In this document: positions 8,655 through 17,536 of the stretch, piece by piece
How the letters are laid out: each line of letters begins with the position of its first letter
Numbering within the stretch: the first letter of the stretch is position 1
NCBI RefSeq assembly: GCF_002836745.1
Contig: NZ_PJAR01000043.1
Span: forward strand, 124,001 to 188,000
Length of the DNA stretch: 64,000 bases
Direction: 5' to 3'
From: Glaciecola sp. 33A
Lineage (GTDB): Bacteria > Pseudomonadota > Gammaproteobacteria > Enterobacterales > Alteromonadaceae
Translations under genes and position numbers: made by a program
Notes under the pieces: generated by a model
The model's database searches: none
What the model was told of the DNA's origin: nothing
The model's input: the letters and a program-made list of their open reading frames with translations, nothing else

Positions 8655-10361
8655 ATGCTTAAGTCGATTAAATCTAACTCTGTTCTGTTTTCTACTATGT
8701 TAATAACCTTACTTACTAGTCATGCTATTGCATACGACCGCATAACAGGCGAAACTTTTGCTAGTCGGTCTGAAGTGATTGCGCAAAATGGAATGGCGGC
8801 AACCAGCCAACCTTTAGCTACTCAAGTTGCCTTGGATGTTTTGAAAAGTGGAGGCAATGCCGTTGATGCAGCTATCGCTGCAAATGCCATGCTGGGTTTA
8901 GTTGAACCCACAGGTAGCGGCATAGGAGGAGACTTATTTGCTATTGTTTGGGATGCTGAAACTAAAAAATTGTATGGGCTAAATGCATCAGGACGCTCGC
9001 CAAAAGGGCTCACTCGTGACTATTTTGCTCAGAAAGGCTTGGATAAAATTCCGGCCTTTGGTCCATTACCTGTATCTGTGCCTGGCGCAGTTGATGGTTG
9101 GTTCATGTTAAATGAACGATTTGGCTCAAAGCCGATGCAAGAACTGCTTGCTCCGTCAATACGTTATGCTCGTAACGGCTTTCCTGTATCGGAAATCATT
9201 GCCTACTATTTTGAAATGAACCAAAAGCGCATAGGGCACTATCCGGGCTTTGAAGAAACCTTCACTATTGATGGAAAAACACCGAAGAAAGGCCAAATTT
9301 TCAAAAATCCAAACCTTGCAGCGACTTATGAAAAATTAGCAACCGGCGGTCGCGATGCATTTTATAAAGGCGATATTGCGCGCACTATTAGCGGATTTAT
9401 GCAAAGCCAAAATGGATTGCTCAGTTATCAAGATCTAGCATCACACACATCAGAGTGGGTTGAGCCTGTATCGACTAATTACCGTGGTTATGACGTGTGG
9501 GAATTACCGCCTAATGGTCAAGGAATTGCCGCTTTGCAAATCCTTAATATATTGGAATTATACGATATTGAAAGTATGCAGCGCGATAGCGCGGAGTTTA
9601 TACACATTTTCGTTGAAGCCAAGAAGCTTGCATTTGAAGATCGAGCTAAGTTTTATGCTGATCCTGACTTTAATCAAATTCCAGTCGACTGGTTAATTTC
9701 CAAAGAATATGCAGAAAAACGTCAAAAGCGGATCAATCCGAATAAATCGTCAAAGCGCGTGGACGCAGGTAAAAATGAAGGCGACACTATTTATCTAACT
9801 GTTGCCGACAGTCAAGGCAATATGGTGTCACTAATTCAAAGTAATTATCGAGGCATGGGTTCAGGTATGATCCCCACCGATTTGGGCTTTGTTTTGCAAA
9901 ACCGTGGCGAAATGTTTTCCCTTGATAAAAACCATTTTAATTCTTTAGAACCCGGGAAGCGGCCGTTTCATACCATTATTCCCGCGTTTGTCACTCGCAA
10001 TAATAAACCACTGATGAGCTTTGGTGTAATGGGTGGGGGAACGCAACCACAAATGCATGCACAAATTATTATTAATATGATTGATTTCGGTATGAATTTA
10101 CAAGAGGCAGGTGACGCGCCGCGCATCTTACATAGTGGCTCCAGCTCACCCGAGGGAGATATTATGACCGACGGTGGCTACATTAGTTTAGAATCTGGGT
10201 TTTCCGCAAAAACACGTCGCGATTTGCTTAAAAAGGGACATACTATAAAAGATGTTTCAGGTGCTTTCGGTGGCTATCAAGCAATCATGCTAGACGATAA
10301 AAACAAAGTGTATTATGGTGCATCTGAAACTAGAAAAGACGGTCAAGCCGCAGGATACTAA
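8655..10361 (+). CDS. ggt: Gamma-glutamyltransferase, periplasmic
   Basis: It hydrolyses or transfers the gamma-glutamyl group of glutathione and related compounds in the periplasm. The precursor is 568 aa with a signal peptide (1-26, cut after SHAIA). The Ntn-hydrolase begins GMAATSQPLATQVALDVLKSGGNAVDAAIAANA. Autoprocessing would occur before Thr378 in GDTIYLTVAD, with oxyanion-type SG and GGG motifs downstream (VMGGGTQPQMH). The DTIYLTVAD form resembles the YwrD branch more than E. coli Ggt. The upstream pentanucleotide array may affect expression. The next gene (DyP) starts 3 nt after the stop, suggesting an operon through 13446. Confidence 0.9.
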   Translation: MLKSIKSNSVLFSTMLITLLTSHAIAYDRITGETFASRSEVIAQNGMAATSQPLATQVALDVLKSGGNAVDAAIAANAMLGLVEPTGSGIGGDLFAIVWDAETKKLYGLNASGRSPKGLTRDYFAQKGLDKIPAFGPLPVSVPGAVDGWFMLNERFGSKPMQELLAPSIRYARNGFPVSEIIAYYFEMNQKRIGHYPGFEETFTIDGKTPKKGQIFKNPNLAATYEKLATGGRDAFYKGDIARTISGFMQSQNGLLSYQDLASHTSEWVEPVSTNYRGYDVWELPPNGQGIAALQILNILELYDIESMQRDSAEFIHIFVEAKKLAFEDRAKFYADPDFNQIPVDWLISKEYAEKRQKRINPNKSSKRVDAGKNEGDTIYLTVADSQGNMVSLIQSNYRGMGSGMIPTDLGFVLQNRGEMFSLDKNHFNSLEPGKRPFHTIIPAFVTRNNKPLMSFGVMGGGTQPQMHAQIIINMIDFGMNLQEAGDAPRILHSGSSSPEGDIMTDGGYISLESGFSAKTRRDLLKKGHTIKDVSGAFGGYQAIMLDDKNKVYYGASETRKDGQAAGY

Positions 10362-10364
10362 TTA

Positions 10365-11306
10365 ATGAGTCAACCGCAAAAGGGTGTTTGTGCAGAGCCA
10401 AATTTGCATGCTCAATATTTGCTGTTTAACGTCGTCGATGACGACTTTCCGGCAATGCGTGAAAAGCTATCTCGTTTGCTTGATTTATTTGAGCATTTTG
10501 ATGATGAACACTATGAAGCAATGGTGTCTGGTGTGATTGCCATAGGGTCAAGCTTTTGGTCTGAAATTTATCCGCACAGTTCGCCACAAGAATTAGTCGG
10601 TTTTCCAGATATGCAGAGCGAAGATCGTTGCGCGCCGGTCCTTCCTTGTGATTTGTTTATTCAAATTAGAGCGGATCGCCTCGATATTTGTCACGCCGTT
10701 GGTATTGAAGTGCTTGATCTACTGCGGGTACATGTTGAGTTAGTGGAGCAGGTTAGTGCCTTCCGATATCTTGATGGTAGAGATTTAACTGGTTTTCTGG
10801 ATGGTGAAGACAATCCAAGAGGCATGAAAAAGATTGATATTGCCGTGGTCGGCGACAATGATCCAGAGTACAAGGGCGGTAGCTATATTCATATTCAGCG
10901 CTACCGTCATGATATGAGCCGTTGGAACGCACTTTCATTACGCCGCCAAGAGGGTGTTATGGGGAAAACTAAAGAGCATAATTTGCCTTTGGTCGACAGT
11001 GGGCGTTCATCACACAGTTTTCGTACTAAATTGACTGGCCTCAATGGCGAATACCCCAGTTTATTAAAGCAAAGTATGCCTTATGGTGACATGTTAATGC
11101 AGGGCTTATTTTTCGTTAGCTGCGCAAATAGCAGTAAATCATTTAGCAATATGCTGCACAGTCGCATTTTTGGAGATGAAATGGGGCATTATGACCGACT
11201 TCTGGATTATTCTAATGCGGAAACTGGAGCGGCTTTTTTTGCTCCATCAATCCAATTTATTAAACGTCATGCAAAAGAATACGACGATGAAAAATTTTCT
11301 TTTTGA
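10365..11306 (+). CDS. Dyp-type (YfeX-like) heme peroxidase with Lys at the distal-Arg position
   Basis: Cytoplasmic heme peroxidase; there is no signal peptide. The family motif GFLDGEDNP places the catalytic Asp at 146, and the proximal heme ligand is probably His217 in RSSHSFRTKL. The segment LLKQSMPYGD aligns with the usual RQS-PYG motif that carries the distal Arg; here the position is Lys235. Length (313 aa) is normal. It starts 3 nt after ggt and ends overlapping the ABC transporter start by TTGA, so translation is probably coupled. The link to ggt and a transporter is unexplained; physiological substrates of this family are uncertain. Confidence 0.85.
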   Translation: MSQPQKGVCAEPNLHAQYLLFNVVDDDFPAMREKLSRLLDLFEHFDDEHYEAMVSGVIAIGSSFWSEIYPHSSPQELVGFPDMQSEDRCAPVLPCDLFIQIRADRLDICHAVGIEVLDLLRVHVELVEQVSAFRYLDGRDLTGFLDGEDNPRGMKKIDIAVVGDNDPEYKGGSYIHIQRYRHDMSRWNALSLRRQEGVMGKTKEHNLPLVDSGRSSHSFRTKLTGLNGEYPSLLKQSMPYGDMLMQGLFFVSCANSSKSFSNMLHSRIFGDEMGHYDRLLDYSNAETGAAFFAPSIQFIKRHAKEYDDEKFSF

Positions 11307-12109
11307 GTAATTTACTCAATGAAGCTGGGGCTGATGGTTCCACACAGCCTTCAAAAAATCCTGTAAATACGCTCTTTAATGAGCAATCACCAGCGGTCCT
11401 TGTTGAATCAGTTGTGTTTTCCTACGTTTCGGGTAAGCGCATAATAGATATTAAAAAATGGCGTCTGAATAAATCAGAACATGTATTCTTATACGGCCCA
11501 TCTGGTTGCGGTAAGAGTACTCTGTTGAACTTGTTTTCAGGTATTTTAACGCCGCAGCAAGGCAGTGTTAGTATTTTAAATACAGATATTACGGGCCTAA
11601 AACCGAGTAAACGAGATTGCTTTAGGGCTCAACATATTGGTGTGGTTTTTCAGCAATTTAATTTAGTTCCCTATCTAAGCGTGCTTGATAATATTCGACT
11701 GGCAATGCATTTTGCAAATGATGGCGCTGACAAACAAAGCACAGATAAAAAAAGCACGACCAAACAAGAACGCATAATCTCGATGCTGCAAGCCTTACAA
11801 CTGCCCATAGATTGCATACAACGAAAAGCCAGTGAATTGAGCGTTGGGCAACAACAACGGGTAGCAATAGCCCGCGCATTGATTAATAAACCCGATGTGC
11901 TGATTGTTGATGAACCCACCTCAGCCCTTGATGCATCGGCGAAAGATGCCTTTATGAAGGTGCTTATTGAAACGGCAAAAAGTTCGAATGCTGCGCTAAT
12001 TTTTGTCAGTCATGATCAGTCTTTAGCTAGCCATTTCAAACGTATTGAAGCGTTGTTTGATATCAACGATAGCGCTGCGTTAGGACCTGAATTGGATAGC
12101 AAAGTATGA
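11303..12109 (+). CDS. ABC transporter ATP-binding protein (LolD/MacB type)
   Basis: This is the cytoplasmic ATPase of an FtsX/MacB-type ABC system. Walker A is GPSGCGKST (65-73), the signature LSVGQQQR is at 179-186, Walker B VLIVDE at 199-204, and the H-loop lies in FVSHDQ. The 30-residue N-terminal extension before the core is longer than usual. It starts with TTG at 11303, overlapping the peroxidase stop as TTGA, and its stop overlaps the permease start as ATGA. The partner permease has a His/Asp/Glu repeat, so a metal-related role like Vibrio ZrgB/ZrgC is possible, but this is inference. Confidence 0.88.
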   Translation: MSNLLNEAGADGSTQPSKNPVNTLFNEQSPAVLVESVVFSYVSGKRIIDIKKWRLNKSEHVFLYGPSGCGKSTLLNLFSGILTPQQGSVSILNTDITGLKPSKRDCFRAQHIGVVFQQFNLVPYLSVLDNIRLAMHFANDGADKQSTDKKSTTKQERIISMLQALQLPIDCIQRKASELSVGQQQRVAIARALINKPDVLIVDEPTSALDASAKDAFMKVLIETAKSSNAALIFVSHDQSLASHFKRIEALFDINDSAALGPELDSKV

Positions 12110-13446
12110 TTTTGAATGTTGCCAAACAAAGTTTATTGCACAGAAAAGTGTCAGTATTGCTGACGTTTTTAGCCTTGTTAGTCAGTGTTTCTTTATTGGT
12201 GTCTATCGAGCATATTCGAAAAGAAGCAAAAAACAGCTTTTACCGCACGGTTTCGGGTGTTGATTTAATTGTGGGCGCTCGAACAGGGCAAATCAATTTA
12301 CTGTTAAGTTCAGTGTTCAGAGTGGGTGCCAACGCCAACTCCGTTAGTTGGCAAAGCTACCAGCGCATTATTGCTAATCCACAAGTAGATTGGGCTATTC
12401 CGCTGTCCCTAGGAGATTCGCACAAAGGTTTCGCAGTCATCGGCACAACCAATGATTATTTTGAGCACTATCGCTATGGTGACAAACGCAAGCTGAGCTT
12501 TCAAACCGGTGGACGTTTTACCAATAGTGACGTTAACGAGCATAAACAAGTGACGTCCATGAATAATCACTTCGATGTTGTTTTAGGTGCAGATGCAGCC
12601 AAGCAATTAAATTATCAAGTGGGCGAGCAAATTATTATGTCTCATGGTGTTGGTAAAGTGAGTTTTAGTCATCATGCTGAACACCTCTTTACTGTTGTTG
12701 GTATTTTGCAGTTTACAGGCACACCAGTTGACCAAGGCGTGCATGCTGGTTTGAACGCCATAGAGTCGATTCATGCACAGCCAAAAACAAGCTTGGCTAA
12801 AAAAAACCGTTCTCAGACTAGTTTGAGAACGTCTAAACAAGCGCAAGATCATAATCATGATGAGCATGATGAGCATGATGAGCATGATGAATATGGACTT
12901 GCACAGCCGACTCAAGTTTCGGCTTTTATGCTCGGACTTAAGTCACGTATTGCTGTTCTGCAAGTTCAACGACAAGTAAATCAAGACAAACTCGAACCAC
13001 TGTCAGCTATTATTCCCGGTGTTGCCCTAGGTGAACTTTGGCGTTTGGTTGGTGCGGTTGAAAACGTATTGCGTATTATCTCAGCCGCAGTGCTGATTGC
13101 CAGTTTATTAGGCCTTAGCACAATGTTATTAGCTTCTTTGCGTGAGCGTAAGGCAGAGATTAGTGTGTTGAGAATTATGGGTGCAAAACCCAGCTTTGTA
13201 TTCTGGCTGCTGCAATTAGAAGCGCTCAGTATCGCATTGGGTGCGTGTGTTATCGCCGTTGTGTTAGTCACGGGCACAATCTTTCTTAGTAATGATTGGT
13301 TGTTGGCAGAATATGGCCTGTCGTTGAGTGTAAATATTCTTTCGATACATACCTTGTGGGTAATTGGGGCGGTACTAATAGCGACATTTGTAATTGCCTT
13401 AATACCCAGCATCGGCGCATACCGCAGCGCGCGTGCGTTAGCCTAA
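12106..13446 (+). CDS. ABC transporter permease, FtsX/MacB type, with His-Asp-Glu repeat loop
   Basis: Inner-membrane permease of the preceding ATPase. One N-terminal membrane helix (about 14-34) is followed by a large periplasmic domain (about 40-300) and three C-terminal helices (about 325-440), the MacB/FtsX topology. The periplasmic domain contains NHDEHDEHDEHDEYG near residue 255, encoded by four 9-bp repeats, a likely divalent-metal-binding loop. It overlaps the ATPase by ATGA. No dedicated periplasmic binding protein lies next to it. The metal function is suggested by the loop only. Confidence 0.85.
   Translation: MILNVAKQSLLHRKVSVLLTFLALLVSVSLLVSIEHIRKEAKNSFYRTVSGVDLIVGARTGQINLLLSSVFRVGANANSVSWQSYQRIIANPQVDWAIPLSLGDSHKGFAVIGTTNDYFEHYRYGDKRKLSFQTGGRFTNSDVNEHKQVTSMNNHFDVVLGADAAKQLNYQVGEQIIMSHGVGKVSFSHHAEHLFTVVGILQFTGTPVDQGVHAGLNAIESIHAQPKTSLAKKNRSQTSLRTSKQAQDHNHDEHDEHDEHDEYGLAQPTQVSAFMLGLKSRIAVLQVQRQVNQDKLEPLSAIIPGVALGELWRLVGAVENVLRIISAAVLIASLLGLSTMLLASLRERKAEISVLRIMGAKPSFVFWLLQLEALSIALGACVIAVVLVTGTIFLSNDWLLAEYGLSLSVNILSIHTLWVIGAVLIATFVIALIPSIGAYRSARALA
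12856..12891 (+). repeat. 9-bp tandem repeat coding His-Asp-Glu in the permease
   Basis: CATGATGAG at 12856-12864, 12865-12873 and 12874-12882, then CATGATGAA at 12883-12891. It is in frame, so copy-number change adds or removes an HDE triplet without a frameshift. Confidence 0.95.
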
Positions 13447-13575
13447 TTTATGTTGCCAAGGGCGCGGCTGAACTATTCTTAGAAAGGGCTAATAAACCCG
13501 CATTATCGGGCGATACCCTATAATAGTAATCAGACGATTTTTGTTCTGTATCTTTTTCGTATTCTAGAGAGTGTT

Positions 13576-14535
13576 ATGTCTAATCTAATGTCATCAATTG
13601 ATCAACGCACCAAGCTAGTGGGTGAAAATCGGCTAGAATTGCTGATGTTTAAGTTAGGTTCACGCCACACATTTGCGCTCAATGTATTCAAAGTTAGAGA
13701 AGTGATTACAGTTCCACCGTTAAATCAAATGCCTGGATCGCACCATCATATTAAAGGCGTAACGAATTATAGGGGCGGATCGATACCTATTATCGATTTA
13801 AGGACGGCTATTCATTTGAGCAATAACAATGATCATTATGAGGCTCAAAACGTCATCATCACCGAATATAATAGAAGCGTACAAGGGTTTCTAATTGGGC
13901 AAATAATGAACATCGTGAATACGTCATGGAGTGATATTCAACCGCCGCCATCTTCGGCCGGTAAGAATAACTATTTAACCGCTTTCACTAGAGTAGAAAA
14001 CGATGGCCAAATAGAACTGGTAGAGATCATTGATGTTGAAAAAGTGCTTTCAGAAATTATTCATTATGATACCTCGATTTCAGAAGGCCTTTTAGATTCG
14101 GATATAAAAGAAAGCTTAATTGGTCAAAAGGTATTGGTGGTGGACGATTCTGCAACCGCTCTATGGCAAATTCGCGAGACACTGACGCAGTTAGGTATTG
14201 AAATTATCGAAGAAAAGGACGGACTGAGAGCGTTGAATCTTTTGAAAAGCTGGGCAGATGAAGGTAAAACAGTCACTGATGAAATTTTAATGATGTTTAC
14301 TGATGCCGAAATGCCGCAAATGGATGGTTATCGACTCACCGCAGAAGTACGAAAAGACGAACGAATGTCTACTTTATTTATTGCGCTGAATACCTCGTTA
14401 AGTGGCAGTTTTAATGCAGCCATGGTTGAAAAAGTAGGATGCAATAGATTTATTTCCAAATTCCAGCCGGATTTGTTAGTCGAGGTTGTGCAAGAACGAA
14501 TGAGAGAAGTGTTGAATGATAAGCACCTAGAATAA
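13576..14535 (+). CDS. cheV: Chemotaxis coupling protein CheV
   Basis: CheV couples receptors to CheA and is itself phosphorylated for adaptation. The N-terminal CheW-like domain (about 17-165) has NVFKVREVI and the NYRGGSIPIIDL core. A C-terminal receiver (about 184-312) has the acidic pair DD (190-191), phospho-acceptor Asp243 in FTDAEMPQMDG and Lys295 in FISKFQPD. The 319-aa length fits CheV. It stands alone, 129 bp after the ABC permease. TATAAT is present at 13519-13524, but I could not find a matching -35 or a FliA-type promoter. Confidence 0.93.
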   Translation: MSNLMSSIDQRTKLVGENRLELLMFKLGSRHTFALNVFKVREVITVPPLNQMPGSHHHIKGVTNYRGGSIPIIDLRTAIHLSNNNDHYEAQNVIITEYNRSVQGFLIGQIMNIVNTSWSDIQPPPSSAGKNNYLTAFTRVENDGQIELVEIIDVEKVLSEIIHYDTSISEGLLDSDIKESLIGQKVLVVDDSATALWQIRETLTQLGIEIIEEKDGLRALNLLKSWADEGKTVTDEILMMFTDAEMPQMDGYRLTAEVRKDERMSTLFIALNTSLSGSFNAAMVEKVGCNRFISKFQPDLLVEVVQERMREVLNDKHLE

Positions 14536-14696
14536 GGACCTAAGATAACTACTTTGCGCCACTTATACATCTGCTAATAGTTTGAATACAACAAGCATTG
14601 GCTGCTAGCTGCTCCCTTTAAGGAGGCAGTACTGGGCTTTTGCTTTAAAATCAAATAACCTAACGCATACGTTTACCGATTAGGCTCCCAATTTTT

Positions 14697-15305
14697 ATGA
14701 AATCAGTTACGATTATAGCAATCACTTTTAACTTTTTACTCTGCCTCCCTGTCCTAGCGACAAACGTTGTCAAGTCAGCCCCGCTAGTTTCTATTCCCAC
14801 GCATGATAACTTTTTCAATAGTATAGCGACGTTATGTGGCAAAGCATTCGAGGGCAAAGTTGTGTTTGATAACGATCCCAGTCCGACATTTGACAATAAA
14901 CTGGTGATGCACGTCAGAAAATGCTCAGGTACACAATTACAAATTCCTTTGCATGTTGGAAACGATGCTTCACGCACGTGGATCATTAGCAAAACCGGAA
15001 GTGGTTTGAGTTTGAAGCATGACCATAGAAAGGAAGATGGCAGTGACGATCCGTTAACTATGTATGGTGGGCATACACTTGACGCCGGTCATGTTCAGGC
15101 GCAGTCGTTTCCAGCAGACCAGTATTCAAAAGAACTATTTACTCGAAGTGGGATCCCTCAATCGGCGGGCAATACGTGGCAGATGTCGATTTATGCTGAA
15201 AAGTTTACCTATAGAATGGTGCGTGAGGGCAGAGAGTTTCGCGTTGATTTCGACTTAACTAACCCTACTGAAGCGCCTGAAGCACCTTGGGGCTATGCTG
15301 ACTGA
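14697..15305 (+). CDS. Secreted protein of unknown function
   Basis: A 202-aa protein with a clear signal peptide (MKSVTIIAITFNFLLCLPVLA, cut near residue 22). The mature part has two cysteines (CGKAFEG and RKCSGTQ) that could form a disulfide, a histidine-containing stretch (GLSLKHDHRKEDGSDDP) and a C-terminal FRVDFDLTNP segment. I do not recognise a named family; it looks like a compact beta-rich periplasmic protein. It is monocistronic between cheV and the lysoplasmalogenase gene, on the same strand as both. Confidence 0.75.
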   Translation: MKSVTIIAITFNFLLCLPVLATNVVKSAPLVSIPTHDNFFNSIATLCGKAFEGKVVFDNDPSPTFDNKLVMHVRKCSGTQLQIPLHVGNDASRTWIISKTGSGLSLKHDHRKEDGSDDPLTMYGGHTLDAGHVQAQSFPADQYSKELFTRSGIPQSAGNTWQMSIYAEKFTYRMVREGREFRVDFDLTNPTEAPEAPWGYAD

Positions 15306-15442
15306 AGTTAATTAGCTCTTCAGCATGACTGTGATTAGCGCAGAGGCTAAGTTCATTAGGTTTAGCCACGGGCACTTAATTTGAATAAAAAAGGGCTTTA
15401 TGCCACAGTGCGATCATACTAAAACAACAAAAAGGTAATAAA

Positions 15443-16066
15443 ATGCAAGCTATATACAATGCTTTATTCTTTGCCTTTTCATTACTGTACCTAGTGCTAC
15501 TTTCTTTTGACCCACTGATGATATCTTGGCTCATCAAAATTTTACCGATCCTAATTTTAGTTATCGCCGTTGCCAACACACCAGTTTCTTCTAGCAGAAC
15601 GCTATTGCTTTTAGCACTCGCATTCAGTGCCACCGGCGATGTTTTGCTCGAACAAGGTTTATTTATATTTGGCATAGCTGCATTTTTAATAGCTCAGTTA
15701 CACTACGGCGTATTTTTTGCACGCAACTGGTCGTCAGTGACAACGCGTTGGCCCATTTCAGCATCCATTCTAATTTTTATGTTAGCAATGGCTTTTTTAT
15801 TAAGCCCTCATTTAGGCGAACTTAACACCCCTGTTTTTGCTTACTTAGTGGTTATTGGTTTGATGGGACTTTTAGCTACTCAATCGGAGATGCCGCTCAA
15901 ATGGGCTGTATTAGGGGCCTTTGTATTTATACTATCAGATTCTCTTATTGCCATTGACCGCTTCTTACAGCCCCTGCCATTGAGTAGCTATTTAGTCATG
16001 ATAACTTATTACTGTGCGCAATGGATGCTCATTCAAGGTGCGTTGAATAAATGTAAATCGGCCTAG
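15443..16066 (+). CDS. Lysoplasmalogenase-family (YhhN/TMEM86) membrane protein
   Basis: YhhN/TMEM86 proteins are integral membrane enzymes; animal members hydrolyse the vinyl-ether bond of lysoplasmalogens, while bacterial substrates are unclear. The 207-aa protein has about eight membrane helices. The family-typical KILPILILV near residue 30, LAFSATGDVLLEQG near 57-70 and ALFILSDSLIAIDRF-like segment near 160-175 carry the conserved Asp residues. It is transcribed alone and converges on psiE. The gap between them contains a C7 run (16100-16106). Confidence 0.8.
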   Translation: MQAIYNALFFAFSLLYLVLLSFDPLMISWLIKILPILILVIAVANTPVSSSRTLLLLALAFSATGDVLLEQGLFIFGIAAFLIAQLHYGVFFARNWSSVTTRWPISASILIFMLAMAFLLSPHLGELNTPVFAYLVVIGLMGLLATQSEMPLKWAVLGAFVFILSDSLIAIDRFLQPLPLSSYLVMITYYCAQWMLIQGALNKCKSA

Positions 16067-16152
16067 TTGAGTGGAGGACGAATATAGTTCAATTTGAGGC
16101 CCCCCCACTATTTTTGATTATGCTGTGTTGCATCGCGTATTAGTGTGTTTTA

Positions 16153-16602
16153 TCAATCCTTGCGCATTCGGATAATAATAACCGCAGCAATCGCTAGTAC
16201 CAGAATTGCAATTGCCTCATACAATATATTTTCAGGCGCCATATCCTTACCTTGCAAAATAATCAATCGTGCTATGGCTGTTATGGCAATAAAAATAGGG
16301 TAAACGAAAACGGAGCGACGATCTGAATAGAATATCGCCACCATGGCAATAACTTCTAAGTACAGAAACATAAGTAGTATATCGGCAAGACTAATGGTCT
16401 GTGCACGATAAAAGGTTTGAACTTCGAAGGCAACGCCTCCCAGCGTCATTAGAACCACAAGGGTCAACAATACCCGCTCAATCAGCTGAAAAATACCGAG
16501 TGCAAAAAAATTTTCGATTTTATTTGAGCCGGGTGCTTTGGAATTGCTATCAGGCTTTCGTTCTGAAGCTTGATTACTATTTTCTTTTTCGTTTGACGAC
16601 AT
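16153..16602 (-). CDS. psiE: PsiE-family phosphate-starvation-inducible membrane protein
   Basis: PsiE is an inner-membrane protein of unknown biochemical role, induced by phosphate limitation in E. coli. A hydrophilic Ser/Asn/Lys-rich N-terminus of about 35 residues precedes four membrane helices. The family segments are LMFLYLEVIAMVAIFY and FIAITAIARLIIL. I chose ATG 16602 (149 aa); a TTG at 16620 would overlap the upstream gene's stop by 8 bp and is possible. The gene upstream encodes a stand-alone malate-synthase-G-like domain, and the two look operonic. Confidence 0.85.
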   Translation of the reverse strand: MSSNEKENSNQASERKPDSNSKAPGSNKIENFFALGIFQLIERVLLTLVVLMTLGGVAFEVQTFYRAQTISLADILLMFLYLEVIAMVAIFYSDRRSVFVYPIFIAITAIARLIILQGKDMAPENILYEAIAILVLAIAAVIIIRMRKD

Positions 16603-16612
16603 AATTGATAAA

Positions 16613-17065
16613 TTACTCAATAAAATAATCGTCGTCCGCTTTAGAAGTAAATGTGCTCTGCGCGGGGAATTCGATATGTATCGATGCTCCAGCTCGGTTC
16701 ATATAATTGCGGGTATTAAGAACTAATTCGATATGAACATTATTTTCTTTGAGCACTATTGATTCTGGAGTATCTTTGTGACCTGCAAAGGCAACAAACT
16801 GTTTTGGCTGCGCTAAACCACAGTGAGTACCATCCGCAAAGAAGGCCATTATATGGCGAAAGTAAATAACGTATTCTTTGACATCCTCGTGTGAACCATC
16901 CTGTAATGCAAAGTACTGGTCTAGGATTTTGCTTGGCTCGAGGCAACCATCAAGTACATCATAACTTGTATTGTGGTCTATCTGGCCAAAAAGAATGGCC
17001 AGCTCAGGGGCAAATAACGGCTTTTGAATGTCGAGGCGGTTAACGTCAGCGATTGGCATGCTCAT
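16613..17065 (-). CDS. Stand-alone malate-synthase-G-like domain protein, no catalytic barrel
   Basis: The protein is 150 aa. From about residue 50 it follows the accessory alpha/beta domain of malate synthase G: ALQDGSHEDVKEY, then FFADGTHCGLAQPKQFVAF, then ESIVLKENNVHIEL. In the enzyme these correspond to GGSH..., LADGSQTGL.P.QFVGY and TAVLLRNNGLHIEI. The homology ends just where the catalytic TIM barrel would begin, and no acetyl-CoA or glyoxylate-binding residues are present. The frame is intact and well initiated, with GGAG nine bases before ATG 17065, so it is not an obvious pseudogene. It overlaps or abuts psiE. The function is unknown; ligand binding or regulation is a guess. Confidence 0.7.
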   Translation of the reverse strand: MSMPIADVNRLDIQKPLFAPELAILFGQIDHNTSYDVLDGCLEPSKILDQYFALQDGSHEDVKEYVIYFRHIMAFFADGTHCGLAQPKQFVAFAGHKDTPESIVLKENNVHIELVLNTRNYMNRAGASIHIEFPAQSTFTSKADDDYFIE

Positions 17066-17536
17066 AATGTATTCTCCGATGTGTATCAATTAGGTCTTTG
17101 CAATTTCAATATCATAAGCATAACCTAATTTGATAAATAATTTCACAAAGGAAATTATACAGAGTGAATTTTACAAAAAACAAAGCACTTTGAACCCGTC
17201 GTATTTTATTTAATAATGCCCTGTGGCCTTCTACCGAGGAAGGTAGTCATCAAATTTATGCTAAAAATACTAACAGCAAAAGACATTATTCCGAACACAA
17301 TGAGTGCTACAAAAGCAGAAAAAATTCAGGTTTGATGTTGATGTAAAATCATTTAATTTGTGTCATATCTTGTAAATTTGCGACAAAACACTGAGCTTAA
17401 AAACTGCCCGAAGCTCAAGATAATCAGTTTGTTGTCCTCCAAATACCAAACAAATTATTCCTATTGCATAGAGCCGACTCATGGTTTATTTTGTTGTATT
17501 GGGCAATACAACGAATAATAAAAATAGAAGAGACCT
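17066..17536. other. 471-bp intergenic region ahead of the acyl-CoA ligase gene
   Basis: AT-rich. It carries the minus-strand promoter of the malate-synthase-like gene at its left end and the plus-strand promoter of the ligase at its right. I see a short hairpin CTACC...GGTAG near 17231-17246 and a 25-codon frame (near 17260) that I do not consider a gene. No convincing conserved feature. Confidence 0.4.

Noticed and set aside
13491-13524. FliA-type promoter before cheV
   Set aside because: TAAA and GCGATA-like parts are present, but the spacing is too short and the -10 does not match.
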